DNA of 64,000 bases from Bacteroidales bacterium UBA4893. Its GTDB lineage: Bacteria; Bacteroidota; Bacteroidia; Bacteroidales; P3. The stretch lies in assembly GCA_002399025.1 (NCBI GenBank), contig DHCV01000025.1, forward strand, positions 18,918 through 82,917, read 5' to 3'. The notes below the pieces were generated by a model. That model was not told the DNA's origin and did no database searches. It saw only the letters and a list, made by a program, of their open reading frames with translations. This document shows positions 1 through 7,962 of this stretch, one piece after another. Position 1 is the first letter of the stretch. Each line of letters starts with the position of its first letter. Both the position numbers and the translations under genes were made by a program.

Positions 1-354
1 AATGGTTACTCTTGGACCGCTTGTACAAAGGCTAATAGGTCCTGAATTGCAATATGTATAAAGAAGTACTGTTGACATTGTACCTCCGTCAAATATTTTC
101 AACCTTGCTTTAGCACAGCTCTCTAAATTATAGGTTCCGGTAATATAGAAATAGTTATTTGAATTGTTTGCAACAATAGTAATTGAAGAATTGCAATTGC
201 CAGAATAATTTCCAGTTTCTCCTCCATCATCATAAATAGTACAATTACCTGAAGTTTGTTCCTGATGGCCAGTAACTGTCATATTATATGACTGTGCCAT
301 TAGTGTTATTGAGCCCAAACAGAGAAATAAAACAAGTAAAAGTGTTTTTTTCAT
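1..354 (-). CDS. Secreted CUB-like domain protein (partial, 3' end outside window)
   Basis: An ATG at 354 opens a frame that stays open to base 1 (118 codons, no stop). It begins with a clear signal peptide (MKKTLLLVLFLCLGSITLMAQ). The mature part looks like the start of a CUB-type beta-sandwich: a YDDGGETGNYSGNC segment followed by a pattern of Cys and aromatic residues (YFYITGTY, LKIFDGG). CUB-like domains of this kind are common at the N-terminus of T9SS cargo and secreted adhesins or proteases in Bacteroidota. That it is exported is supported by the signal peptide; the function of the missing C-terminal part cannot be told. Confidence 0.7.
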   Translation of the reverse strand, partial: MKKTLLLVLFLCLGSITLMAQSYNMTVTGHQEQTSGNCTIYDDGGETGNYSGNCNSSITIVANNSNNYFYITGTYNLESCAKARLKIFDGGTMSTVLLYTYCNSGPISLCTSGPRVTI

Positions 355-489
355 ATTTATATTATATGAATTTGTATCAAAAAAATATCCTTAGTCTATA
401 TAACACTCCTTTTTACATTTTTGTAACCTATTTTTATTAAATATTTTCAATTTAATGAAGAAACCCCCTAAAATACAATACTTTAAATT

Positions 490-957
490 TTATTTAATTG
501 GGCGAACAAATATCTTTGAGTCTTCAATTCTTTCAATTTCTATCTCAGTATTTGGATCAAGGAAAGAGGCAGTTGTGAAGGCTTCAATTCTTTGGGAATT
601 AATTTCAACTGTTCCTGCAGAAGCCAAACGAGTTATTGTAATTCCCTTGTCCCCTACCTTAAAATCTTCATGCTTTACATCATTTGCCTTGCTGTCAATT
701 GACTTATCGAGGGCAAATCGCTTCCAGGTTTTGGATCTAAGGGAATAAATCAAGAGTATTCCACAAAGAATGAGAGTAACAAACAAAGAAATTGTTCCCC
801 ATGTTGTTCCATACTCAGCATAAACCCTAAATACTCCGTAAATAATCATTGCCAATCCTGAAATACCAGCGATAGTTGTTCCAGTTATTGCAACAAGTTC
901 TAAAATAATCAACACTAATCCCCCAATGAGGAATAATAAAATAAAGAATAAGTCCAT
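490..957 (-). CDS. NfeD-family membrane protein
   Basis: This 155-residue protein has two or three hydrophobic segments in its first 75 residues (a glycine-rich helix around GISGLAMIIYG, then FVTLILCGILLIY). A C-terminal soluble part of about 70 residues contains VGDKGITITRLASAGTVEI, the usual signature of the NfeD OB-fold. Short NfeD proteins usually work with a membrane stomatin/SPFH partner, but none is adjacent here. The gene follows clpS by 11 bases on the same strand, so the two are probably cotranscribed. The family is clear; the cellular role is not defined beyond membrane quality control. Confidence 0.85.
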   Translation of the reverse strand: MDLFFILLFLIGGLVLIILELVAITGTTIAGISGLAMIIYGVFRVYAEYGTTWGTISLFVTLILCGILLIYSLRSKTWKRFALDKSIDSKANDVKHEDFKVGDKGITITRLASAGTVEINSQRIEAFTTASFLDPNTEIEIERIEDSKIFVRPIK

Positions 958-968
958 AAAAAAATATT

Positions 969-1253
969 TTATCTAATTTCTACTTTTAAATTCTTTGCCA
1001 CTAAAGCTTTATACATTATTAATAGTTCATCATAGCTGCCATGCTTAACCGTACACAAACCTTTTCTGTCAACAATGTATGCACAATTGGACGCTTGTTC
1101 ATAGGCAAGAGAGCAAATCTTAACTAAACAATCAATAACATATTCAAATGTATGAATATTATCATTAAAAAGAATTAATTCATTCCCTTCCTCGTTAAGA
1201 GAATCGATGCAATTAACCTCTTCAGGATTCGTATCACCATATATATCCCCCAT
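969..1253 (-). CDS. clpS: ATP-dependent Clp protease adaptor ClpS
   Basis: This 94-residue protein carries the ClpS core: LILFNDNIHTFEYVIDCL, the family NDxxHTFxxV motif that shapes the N-degron pocket, then a Cys/Ala-rich helix and a C-terminal beta segment. ClpS binds the N-domain of ClpA/ClpC and delivers proteins with bulky N-terminal residues to ClpP. The matching unfoldase in this window is ClpC at 57090-59651. The N-terminal extension of about 25 acidic residues is typical of the flexible tail needed for delivery. It is the first gene of a clpS-nfeD pair and has a Bacteroidota -7 element 27 bases upstream. Confidence 0.88.
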   Translation of the reverse strand: MGDIYGDTNPEEVNCIDSLNEEGNELILFNDNIHTFEYVIDCLVKICSLAYEQASNCAYIVDRKGLCTVKHGSYDELLIMYKALVAKNLKVEIR

Positions 1254-1279
1254 TGGCTTAAAATCTTAGTTTAATAAGG

Positions 1280-1287
1280 CAAAGATA
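1280..1287 (-). promoter_or_regulatory. -7 promoter element for clpS-nfeD
   Basis: Reads TATCTTTG on the minus strand, matching the Bacteroidota consensus TAnnTTTG, 27 bases before the clpS start. No convincing -33 TTTG was found at the usual 19-base spacing. Confidence 0.55.
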
Positions 1288-1379
1288 TAAAAAGATTCTC
1301 AATAATTCAATCATAAAATAGAAAAAACTTCATTTAGAACTATTTTTTCCTTGTTCTAATCTCACAAAACGAAGAATCA

Positions 1380-1516
1380 AACTATTTAAATAAGGTTTTG
1401 ATGTCGAGATCATGGCATGATCTTGGGTAAATCATGGCATGATATGACTGAGATCATGCCATGATATGGGTGAGATCATGCCATGATCTTTAGATTGAAA
1501 CGAAGTTTAAATAGTT
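1380..1516. repeat. 137-bp nested palindrome of four 13-bp units, 22-bp period
   Basis: Four copies of ATCATGGCATGAT or its complement ATCATGCCATGAT start at 1409, 1431, 1453 and 1475, exactly 22 bp apart. Each copy is itself a palindrome apart from its central base. Units 1 and 2 are in one orientation and units 3 and 4 in the other, so the array is symmetric about base 1448. The outer arms AACTATTTAAA (1380-1390) and TTTAAATAGTT (1506-1516) are exact inverted repeats about the same centre. It lies between the clpS promoter and the terminator of the next gene, outside any credible coding frame. Confidence 0.9.
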
Positions 1517-1552
1517 CAAAGTCTTATTTTACAACATTATAATAAGACTTTG
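1517..1552. repeat. Perfect 12-bp inverted repeat next to the nested palindrome
   Basis: CAAAGTCTTATT (1517-1528) and AATAAGACTTTG (1541-1552) are perfect inverted repeats around a 12-base loop. It touches the right edge of the larger palindrome directly. There is no T-tract after it on either strand, so it is not an obvious intrinsic terminator. Confidence 0.7.
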
Positions 1553-1571
1553 AGAGATTTATATAAAGGAT

Positions 1572-1606
1572 AAAAAAAAGTCGCTCCTTATTTGAGAAGC
1601 GACTTT
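1572..1606 (-). terminator. Intrinsic terminator of the T9SS cargo gene at 1631-2671
   Basis: AAAGTCGCT and AGCGACTTT form a 9-bp stem (1577-1585 with 1598-1606). On the minus strand it is followed by a run of T (1572-1579). It is almost identical in sequence to the terminator at 4666-4700 of the paralogous gene. Confidence 0.85.
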
Positions 1607-1630
1607 AGAATGTATAGTTATTTTTAAAAC

Positions 1631-2671
1631 CTATTCTACTACAATTTTCTTAGCGAATACACCAGCATTAGTGTATACTTTTAGAACATAAGTTCCAGCA
1701 TTTAAGTTAGAAACATTAACTGAAGTAACCATAGAGTTAACTGAATTTTCAGATACTTTTTGTCCCATCATATTAAACATTTCTACTCTTTCAATATTTG
1801 CTTTAGAAGCTATATTAACATTGTTTTTAGTAGGGTTAGGATAAACTGAAGAAGAAGAAAGAGCTTCAACATCATTTATTCCATTAACAACTCCTTGACC
1901 AGGAATAAAATGAACACCTGGAGTATAAGTTCCTAAAACTTCATTTCGATTGAAAGCAAAAGCATAAACAACATATTCAGTACCAGTAGTTAATGGGTCA
2001 TCTTCAGAACCTACTGTACCAGTTAATGCTTCATAAATACGACCATCTTGAGAAATTAAATAATCAACTACATCAGCATCTGTAGTAATACCATAGTCTA
2101 CAAAAGCTGATTGTTCTCCTATTGTATAATAGTAATAAGATGTTTGATCATTAATAGAAAAATCTAAATCTGCAGAATAATTTGTCACATTAGATACAGT
2201 TGTAACTATATCTGCTGTTCCTGTTCCTCCAATATAATTAGAAGTAAATTCGGTTGAAACAACTGTAGAGTCTGTAGCACCAATAGCACATACATAAACA
2301 GTATTAATTCTATTATTTGGGATAGCTCCATCTAAGGTAACAGTTTGAGCTCCTGTAAAAGGTTGACCATAAACCGTAACAACCATAGCTTCTGAAACTC
2401 CAATATAAGAAGCAATGTATTCTACAAAGCCTGGTTCTAACACAACTGCATAATATGAGTTGCAATCTGCGTTAGGAGTAATTGTTGCTGTAACTGTTAA
2501 ACCATCATTAGAAAGAATGTCAATTGTAGCATTTGCTGATTTTGCACCATTGCTTTTATTTGCAAGTGGTAATTGGTGATTTCTTGCTTCTTCGAGAAGA
2601 GATTCTTTAGTTTGAGCCAAATTTAATGATTTGAATTGTGCTGTAGCTCCAAAAGTCACGATTAGAGCCAT
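1631..2671 (-). CDS. T9SS-sorted secreted protein, signal peptide start out of frame
   Basis: The in-frame ATG at 2671 gives 346 residues starting MALIVTFGATAQF, which is only the hydrophobic half of a signal peptide. The natural start (ATG 2696-2694) is one base out of frame because of an A8 tract. With seven A it would read MKKITLFVMALIVTFG, matching the paralog at 4724-5698 (MKKITLFILALGLTFG). The body has two beta-sandwich-like repeats (about 35-140 and 150-265). It ends in a type A sorting domain: VYPNPTKNNV, VEMFNMMGQKV, LNAGTYVLKVY, final KKIVVE. The sorting domain directs export through T9SS to the cell surface. The binding partner is unknown. Confidence 0.8.
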   Translation of the reverse strand: MALIVTFGATAQFKSLNLAQTKESLLEEARNHQLPLANKSNGAKSANATIDILSNDGLTVTATITPNADCNSYYAVVLEPGFVEYIASYIGVSEAMVVTVYGQPFTGAQTVTLDGAIPNNRINTVYVCAIGATDSTVVSTEFTSNYIGGTGTADIVTTVSNVTNYSADLDFSINDQTSYYYYTIGEQSAFVDYGITTDADVVDYLISQDGRIYEALTGTVGSEDDPLTTGTEYVVYAFAFNRNEVLGTYTPGVHFIPGQGVVNGINDVEALSSSSVYPNPTKNNVNIASKANIERVEMFNMMGQKVSENSVNSMVTSVNVSNLNAGTYVLKVYTNAGVFAKKIVVE

Positions 2672-2696
2672 AACAAAAAGTGTGATTTTTTTTCAT
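2672..2696 (-). other. Frameshifted signal-peptide start with A8 tract
   Basis: On the minus strand ATG is followed by eight A (2693-2686), then TCACACTTTTTGTT and the downstream ATG. One A fewer joins ATG-AAA-AAA-ATC-ACA in frame with the 346-residue frame and restores a normal n-region. This could be a sequencing or assembly indel, a phase-variable switch, or a site corrected by polymerase slippage. Confidence 0.7.
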
Positions 2697-2802
2697 TTTG
2701 TCTTTGTTGAATTATTAATTTTAAACTATAATTTTTATTAGTAAGTGTTATAAAATAAGCAATACTTAATTATCAAAAAAAAATACTTAAGAAAGTTACG
2801 CC

Positions 2803-4614
2803 TTACATTCTCTCAGGGACCTTAATTCCTAAGAGTTCCATTGATGATTTTATTGTATTTCCAACAAAGGAGCTTAGGGCAACCCTCAATCTTACAATGC
2901 TATCATTCTCTTCCCTAAGGATTGAGGTATCTTGATAGAAAGCATTGAAACTCTTTGCCAAATCGTAAACATAGTTTGCAATTAGAGCCGGAGAAAAGGT
3001 TTGACCGGCAAGCTCAACAACATTTGGAAAAGCATAAAGCAGCCTAACAACCTCCAATTCCTTTTGATTGAGTTCCAAAGAAGAATCGAGGCTAAGGGTG
3101 TCAATATTTATGTCTTTTTCCTCCTGTGCCTTTCTCAAAATTGACCGAATACGAGCATGCGTATATTGAATAAATGGTCCTGTATTGCCATTAAAGTCAA
3201 TAGAATCCTTAGGATTGAAGGTCATATTCTTGGAAGGGTCAACCTTAAGGATGAAATACTTCAAAGCTCCCATTGCTAACATATAGTAAAGCTTTTCAGC
3301 CTCTTCAGAACTAAAGTTATCTATCTTTCCATGCTCCATTGTTTGTTGCTGAGCGGTGTTTATCATCTCCTCAATCAAATCGTCGGCATCCACAACAGTC
3401 CCTTCACGTGATTTCATCTTACCTTCGGGCAGTTCAACCATACCATAGGAAAGATGGAATATGTTTTCAGCCCATGCATATCCTAATTTTTGAAGAATAA
3501 TTTTGAGAACATTGAAATGATAGTTTTGTTCGTTGCCAACAACGTAGAGTAGCTTGTCTGATTCGAAATCATTATGCCTCAACACTGCTGTTCCTAAGTC
3601 TTGAGTCATATAAACAGAAGTACCATCAGCTCTTTGAAGAAGTTTTTCGTCCAATCCATCATTTGTCAAATTGCACCAAACAGAACCATCTTCTCTTTTG
3701 TAAAGAACATCCTTTACTAAACCATCCTTTACTATATCCTTTCCTAATAGATAAGTGTTAGATTCGTAATAAACCTTATCAAAATCAACACCCATTCTAT
3801 AATAAGTTTCATCAAAGCCTTTATAAACCCATCCATTCATCTTTTCCCATAACGAAATAGTGTCTTTGTCCTTTGCTTCCCACTTTCTTAGCAGTTCTTG
3901 AGCCTTGAGAAGGATTGGAGCAGTCTTTTCGGCAGTTTCTTTGTCAATCCCACCAGTAACCATTTCTTCAACCTCTTTCTTGTAGTGCTTATCAAACAGA
4001 ACATAATATTTCCCTACCAAATGATCTCCTTTTATGCCTGCAAGTTCTGGGGTTTCTCCATCTCCAAAAAGCTGCCAAGCAATCATTGATTTGCAAATAT
4101 GGATACCTCTATCGTTTATTAAATTCACCTTCCTAACTGCAAAACCATTAGCTTTTAGAATTTCTGCAACACTCCACCCTAAGAGATTATTACGTATATG
4201 CCCTAAGTGAAGAGGCTTATTTGTGTTTGGGGACGAATACTCAACAACGACAGGCTTCTCATCCCTTATTGGCTTGTAGCCGTAGGTATATTTAGTCTTA
4301 AACTTATCAATAAAATCAATCCAATACTTAGTGGAAACCTCAAAATTGAGAAATCCCTTTATAACATTAAATCCACTAATAACCTTTTCATTGTTTTCTG
4401 CCTTCAAATCTTCCAAGACAAATTCTCCAATCTTGTTTGCCAAAACCTCAGGAGAGAGTTTAGCTTGCTTAACAAAAGGGAAAACAACTAAAGTAAAATC
4501 ACCAATAAATTCTTTCTTGGTAGGACTAATCAATATATCTTTTTCTTCAATTTCAATAGATAAAAGAGAAGAGAGAGCTTTTTTAACCGAAAGTTTAATC
4601 AACAAATCAATCAT
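2803..4614 (-). CDS. argS: Arginyl-tRNA synthetase
   Basis: This is a full-length class I arginyl-tRNA synthetase (603 residues; family usually 550-600). It charges tRNA-Arg with arginine in the cytoplasm. The HIGH motif is HLGH at about 136-139, preceded by SSPNTNKPLHLG as expected. The KMSKS-like loop reads EGKMKSREGT. The C-terminal anticodon-binding domain ends SMELLGIKVPERM, the usual ArgRS ending. It stands alone between two T9SS cargo genes on the same strand, with its own -7 element at 4644-4651. Confidence 0.97.
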   Translation of the reverse strand: MIDLLIKLSVKKALSSLLSIEIEEKDILISPTKKEFIGDFTLVVFPFVKQAKLSPEVLANKIGEFVLEDLKAENNEKVISGFNVIKGFLNFEVSTKYWIDFIDKFKTKYTYGYKPIRDEKPVVVEYSSPNTNKPLHLGHIRNNLLGWSVAEILKANGFAVRKVNLINDRGIHICKSMIAWQLFGDGETPELAGIKGDHLVGKYYVLFDKHYKKEVEEMVTGGIDKETAEKTAPILLKAQELLRKWEAKDKDTISLWEKMNGWVYKGFDETYYRMGVDFDKVYYESNTYLLGKDIVKDGLVKDVLYKREDGSVWCNLTNDGLDEKLLQRADGTSVYMTQDLGTAVLRHNDFESDKLLYVVGNEQNYHFNVLKIILQKLGYAWAENIFHLSYGMVELPEGKMKSREGTVVDADDLIEEMINTAQQQTMEHGKIDNFSSEEAEKLYYMLAMGALKYFILKVDPSKNMTFNPKDSIDFNGNTGPFIQYTHARIRSILRKAQEEKDINIDTLSLDSSLELNQKELEVVRLLYAFPNVVELAGQTFSPALIANYVYDLAKSFNAFYQDTSILREENDSIVRLRVALSSFVGNTIKSSMELLGIKVPERM

Positions 4615-4643
4615 TATTTAAAGTTTTAATCAAAAATAATTTG

Positions 4644-4651
4644 CAAAGATA
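4644..4651 (-). promoter_or_regulatory. -7 promoter element for argS
   Basis: TATCTTTG on the minus strand, 30 bases before the argS start, matching TAnnTTTG. Confidence 0.55.
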
Positions 4652-4665
4652 GGGAAAATAAATAA

Positions 4666-4700
4666 TAAAAAAAGTCGCTCCTTATTTAAGAAGCGACTTT
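4666..4700 (-). terminator. Intrinsic terminator of the T9SS cargo gene at 4724-5698
   Basis: AAAGTCGCT (4671-4679) pairs with AGCGACTTT (4692-4700), and the minus strand continues into a T run. The loop and stem are nearly the same as at 1577-1606. Confidence 0.85.
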
Positions 4701-4723
4701 CGTAAATAAAGTTATTCTAAAAC

Positions 4724-5698
4724 TTATTCAACAACAATTTTCTTAGTTGCTAAACCAGCTTCAGTAAATATCTTAACGATATAAGTTCCGTTATTGAAAT
4801 CAGAAACGTTAACAGTTGTTGCGTTTCCGTTTAAAGTATTTTCATATACTTTTTGACCTAACATATTAAAGATTTCTACTTTTTCCATATTGAAAGAAGA
4901 AGCTAAAGTAACTTGATCTTTTGCAGGGTTTGGATAAACATAAGATAATGTATTAACATCAACATTATTTAAACCAGCTCCATCAATAAGAGGGAAAATC
5001 ATCATATCTACATCTAAACCACCCCAAGCATCATAAATTGATACCCATGCTCTTGAAGTCATAGTTTCATCAGTATAGCTATAAGAGAAAGATTTATCCC
5101 CTGATGACTTACCATCTGGAGTTGATCCAATCAATAAGAAGTCAGAAATAATTGTATCTTGTGTTGCATTAAGTGTAAATTCAGGAACTGTGATTACAAC
5201 TGCAAAATCAGACATATTTTGAATAGCAGGTAAAGTAAAAGTTGCTAATGCAAGACCTTCATTGAGAACATCACTTGCAGTGTTTGAATTGAAGTTTACA
5301 AAAGAAACCTCATTTCCAACTGTTGTAGAGGTAGCTGAATGTAAAGCAGCCTTAACCTGAGTTCCAGTTGTGGTTAGTGTAGCTTGTCCCAACATAGCAG
5401 CAATACCCTTTACAGGAACATTCCAACCAATATTATAAATTTGAGCATAAGCATTATCAACCCATTGGTTAGTTCCAGTAGCAGCTGTCCACAATTTAGT
5501 TTGGTCAGAAAAATATAATGTTGCACTATCAGTTGTAAGAACAAAATCATTAAAGCTATTTGGATATAGCGTATAATCTTTTGTTTGATTAGCAGAAACC
5601 TTAACCTTCATAGGAGTTAAGTTACTGGCATCTTTTACTTGAGCAATTGCTCCAAATGTTAATCCTAAAGCAAGGATAAAAAGTGTAATCTTTTTCAT
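4724..5698 (-). CDS. T9SS-sorted secreted protein (paralog of 1631-2671)
   Basis: This 324-residue protein starts with an intact signal peptide (MKKITLFILALGLTFGAIAQ). It has a beta-rich middle with no family I can name; segments such as YAQIYNIGWNVPVKGIAA and RAWVSIYDAWGG suggest a jelly-roll-like fold. It closes with a type A T9SS sorting domain (YVYPNPAKDQV, VEIFNMLGQKVYEN, FNNGTYIVKIF, final KKIVVE). It is closely similar to the 1631-2671 product in the signal peptide, the last 75 residues and the terminator, but not in the middle. Probably surface-attached or secreted. Confidence 0.82.
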   Translation of the reverse strand: MKKITLFILALGLTFGAIAQVKDASNLTPMKVKVSANQTKDYTLYPNSFNDFVLTTDSATLYFSDQTKLWTAATGTNQWVDNAYAQIYNIGWNVPVKGIAAMLGQATLTTTGTQVKAALHSATSTTVGNEVSFVNFNSNTASDVLNEGLALATFTLPAIQNMSDFAVVITVPEFTLNATQDTIISDFLLIGSTPDGKSSGDKSFSYSYTDETMTSRAWVSIYDAWGGLDVDMMIFPLIDGAGLNNVDVNTLSYVYPNPAKDQVTLASSFNMEKVEIFNMLGQKVYENTLNGNATTVNVSDFNNGTYIVKIFTEAGLATKKIVVE

Positions 5699-5741
5699 TT
5701 TTGTTTTTTTGAATTATTAAATTGTATTTTTTTTCGAATTG

Positions 5742-5749
5742 CAAATGTA
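5742..5749 (-). promoter_or_regulatory. -7 promoter element for the T9SS cargo gene 4724-5698
   Basis: TACATTTG on the minus strand, 44 bases before the start codon. A TTTG lies 22 bases further upstream (5772-5775), close to the expected -33 spacing. Confidence 0.55.
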
Positions 5750-5994
5750 CATTAATTTTTTAACCTGAAACCAAAAACCTAAATATTTAACAGCATAAAG
5801 TATTATAAAGCTTGAGAGCAATGATTAAAAAGGTTGATAACATAAAACTAAATGGTAAGAAATTAAACAATTTCAATAATGCAGATATATATAATTGAGT
5901 TTATTTAAATGATTAAATGTATCTAAAACATATGTATATAAATAGGAAAAGCAAAATATTTTCATTTTATTAATGCAGATAATCAAAAATATAT
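5750..5994. other. Divergent intergenic region
   Basis: An AT-rich spacer between divergent T9SS cargo genes. Apart from the two promoter elements at its edges I see no coding frame, repeat array or hairpin in it. Confidence 0.5.
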
Positions 5995-6002
5995 TATATT
6001 TG
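5995..6002 (+). promoter_or_regulatory. -7 promoter element for the adhesin-like gene
   Basis: TATATTTG matches TAnnTTTG, about 98 bases before the ATG at 6100. No strong -33 element is visible. Confidence 0.5.
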
Positions 6003-6099
6003 CCACGTGTTTAAAAAGGAAACAAACAAAAAATAAATATTTTATTAATCAACATATGTGTTCAACCAGAACATAGATGTACAAAAACAAATTAAAATC

Positions 6100-7752
6100 A
6101 TGAAAAAAACTTTATTTTTTCTTTCATTAATTATGTGCTTTGCTATTGTAAATGCACAAAATGTTAATGTAAGTCAATTGAGAAAAGCTTCTGCTAACTC
6201 AGGACTAAAACAAGTGGTTAATCCAAATCACATTCCTACAACTTATAACTCTGTAAATGGGATTAAAACTCCTGTTCCTGCAGGTTATGCAAGAGTTACT
6301 TTAACTGCTGGTGATGTTTGGGGAGATGGCTCTGGATATCAAATGCTAATTGACTCTAATGCTACAGCTTTTGGAACAACTATTCCAACAACTGGACCTC
6401 TTACTGCATCAGGCGATGCTCCTGCAGCAACTTATGCTGAATTTGAATGGAAAATTCCTACCAATGCAGATGGAGCAATGACTTCAACTAATATTGTTAT
6501 GAATAGTACTATTACTATTGAAATTCCTGCTGGAACTTATGACTATTGTATTACCAACCCAACTCCTGCAGATAGAATATGGATTGCTGGCGGTGAAAAT
6601 TCAAGAGCAGACAACTTTACTTTTTTGGATGGAGTAGAATACACATTTACTGTTGCATTGGCTGGTTCTTACGACGCTACAACTATTACAATGGTTGCTC
6701 CCAACGATGTTGCTCTAAGCAATCTTGTTGTTCCTGCTCAAGGTATTCTAACAAATGCTGAAACTATTACAGTTACTGTATCTAACCTTGGAACAAATAC
6801 AGCTGACAATATTCCTTTATTATGCCTTGTTAATAGCACTTCATTAAATACAACTATTCCTACATTAGCTCCTGGTGCAACAACAACAGCAACATTTACA
6901 GCTGATATGTCAACTATAGGAGAAACCTACACAGTAAGTGTTTTTAACAATTGGACATTAGACCAAAATAACACAAACGATTCAGTTTCTGCAACTACAG
7001 CTTGTATTCCTAATGCTTCTCTTACTTATGATTTCAACTCTGGAGTTCTTCCAGCTGATTGGACTACATTAAATATTGATGGAAATACTCCAGATGTTAA
7101 TATTAATGCTTTATTCCCTACTAACGCAGGATGGGAAGTAGCTGAAATGCAAGAAGGCGATTATGCAGCAATTGCTCCATCATGGTTTTCTCCTGCAGGT
7201 CAAGCTGACAGATGGTTAATTTCAAGTAGAATTAATCTTCAAGGTAATAACTTCCTACAATTTGATTATGCTTCTATAGATCCAAACTATCCTGAATCAA
7301 TGGAAATTAAAATATCTAATGGAGGAACTCAACCTGCAGATTTTACAACTTTAGAATCTGTTGCATCTGTTCCTGCATACGAAATTGGTAAAACTATTAA
7401 TTTATCTGCTTTCACAGGAACTGTTAGAGTTGCTTTCAGACTTACTTCTATGGATGCTTTCATTGGAATGGTTGACAACGTAAAAATCTTAGGAAATGCT
7501 TTATCATTAAATGAAGTTGAAAACAATGTTTCTTTTGGAGTTTATCCAAATCCTGCTAATGATTTCGTAACAATTTCTGATGCTAATGGTGCAGAAGTTA
7601 GAATTCTTGATATGTTAGGAAGAACATTGATTTCAAAATCAGTTAAATCTTCTAACGAAACTATTTCAATTGACAACCTAAATAATGGTATGTATATGAT
7701 TCAAATAGTTAAAGACGGAAAAGCTTCTACTCAAAAACTTATCAAAAAATAA
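6100..7752 (+). CDS. Gingipain-adhesin-like T9SS cargo protein (DUF2436, cleaved adhesin domain)
   Basis: I place the start at ATG 6100, which begins a clean signal peptide (MKKTLFFLSLIMCFAIVNAQ); an upstream GTG frame adds only 14 polar residues. Domains in order: a DUF2436-type module (about 60-210: ARVTLTAGDVWGDGSGYQ, EIPAGTYDYCI, RIWIAGG), close to the haemagglutinin/adhesin repeats of gingipains RgpA and Kgp; a CARDB-like Ig domain (about 215-305); a cleaved-adhesin/MAM-like domain (about 315-470: ADRWLISSRINL, FDYASID); and a type A sorting domain (VYPNPANDFV, NNGMYMIQIV, QKLIKK). No protease domain is attached. A surface adhesin or ligand-binding role is inferred from the family. Confidence 0.88.
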   Translation: MKKTLFFLSLIMCFAIVNAQNVNVSQLRKASANSGLKQVVNPNHIPTTYNSVNGIKTPVPAGYARVTLTAGDVWGDGSGYQMLIDSNATAFGTTIPTTGPLTASGDAPAATYAEFEWKIPTNADGAMTSTNIVMNSTITIEIPAGTYDYCITNPTPADRIWIAGGENSRADNFTFLDGVEYTFTVALAGSYDATTITMVAPNDVALSNLVVPAQGILTNAETITVTVSNLGTNTADNIPLLCLVNSTSLNTTIPTLAPGATTTATFTADMSTIGETYTVSVFNNWTLDQNNTNDSVSATTACIPNASLTYDFNSGVLPADWTTLNIDGNTPDVNINALFPTNAGWEVAEMQEGDYAAIAPSWFSPAGQADRWLISSRINLQGNNFLQFDYASIDPNYPESMEIKISNGGTQPADFTTLESVASVPAYEIGKTINLSAFTGTVRVAFRLTSMDAFIGMVDNVKILGNALSLNEVENNVSFGVYPNPANDFVTISDANGAEVRILDMLGRTLISKSVKSSNETISIDNLNNGMYMIQIVKDGKASTQKLIKK

Positions 7753-7782
7753 TTTTTTGAATTAGATTTTTTCTAATAATTG

Positions 7783-7815
7783 AAAGGAGTTGAAATCAAT
7801 CAACTCCTTTTTTTA
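7783..7815 (+). terminator. Intrinsic terminator of the adhesin-like gene
   Basis: AAAGGAGTTGA (7783-7793) pairs with TCAACTCCTTT (7800-7810) and is followed by a T run. Confidence 0.88.
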
Positions 7816-7926
7816 TTTCTAATAATTTTGAGGACTTTCTCTTCATTAAATATACTTTACTTACTTAGGTATTTTGCAAGAATGCGATTAAATTATTCTT
7901 TTAACTTATTTTATGGATAATTATAT

Positions 7927-7934
7927 TATCTTTG
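7927..7934 (+). promoter_or_regulatory. -7 promoter element for the M6 protease gene
   Basis: TATCTTTG, 28 bases before the start codon, matches TAnnTTTG. Confidence 0.55.
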
Positions 7935-7962
7935 CTGGTCTATAAATTAAATTGATATTAAA

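Noticed and set aside
455..748. 97-codon frame antisense to nfeD
   Set aside because: Antisense to a well-supported gene, no family resemblance.
1409..1487. CRISPR array
   Set aside because: Units are 13 bp with gaps of about 9 bp, and no cas genes are present; spacers are far too short.
6058..6099. GTG start 14 codons upstream in the adhesin-like gene
   Set aside because: The ATG at 6100 begins a clean signal peptide; the extension is polar and would hide it.
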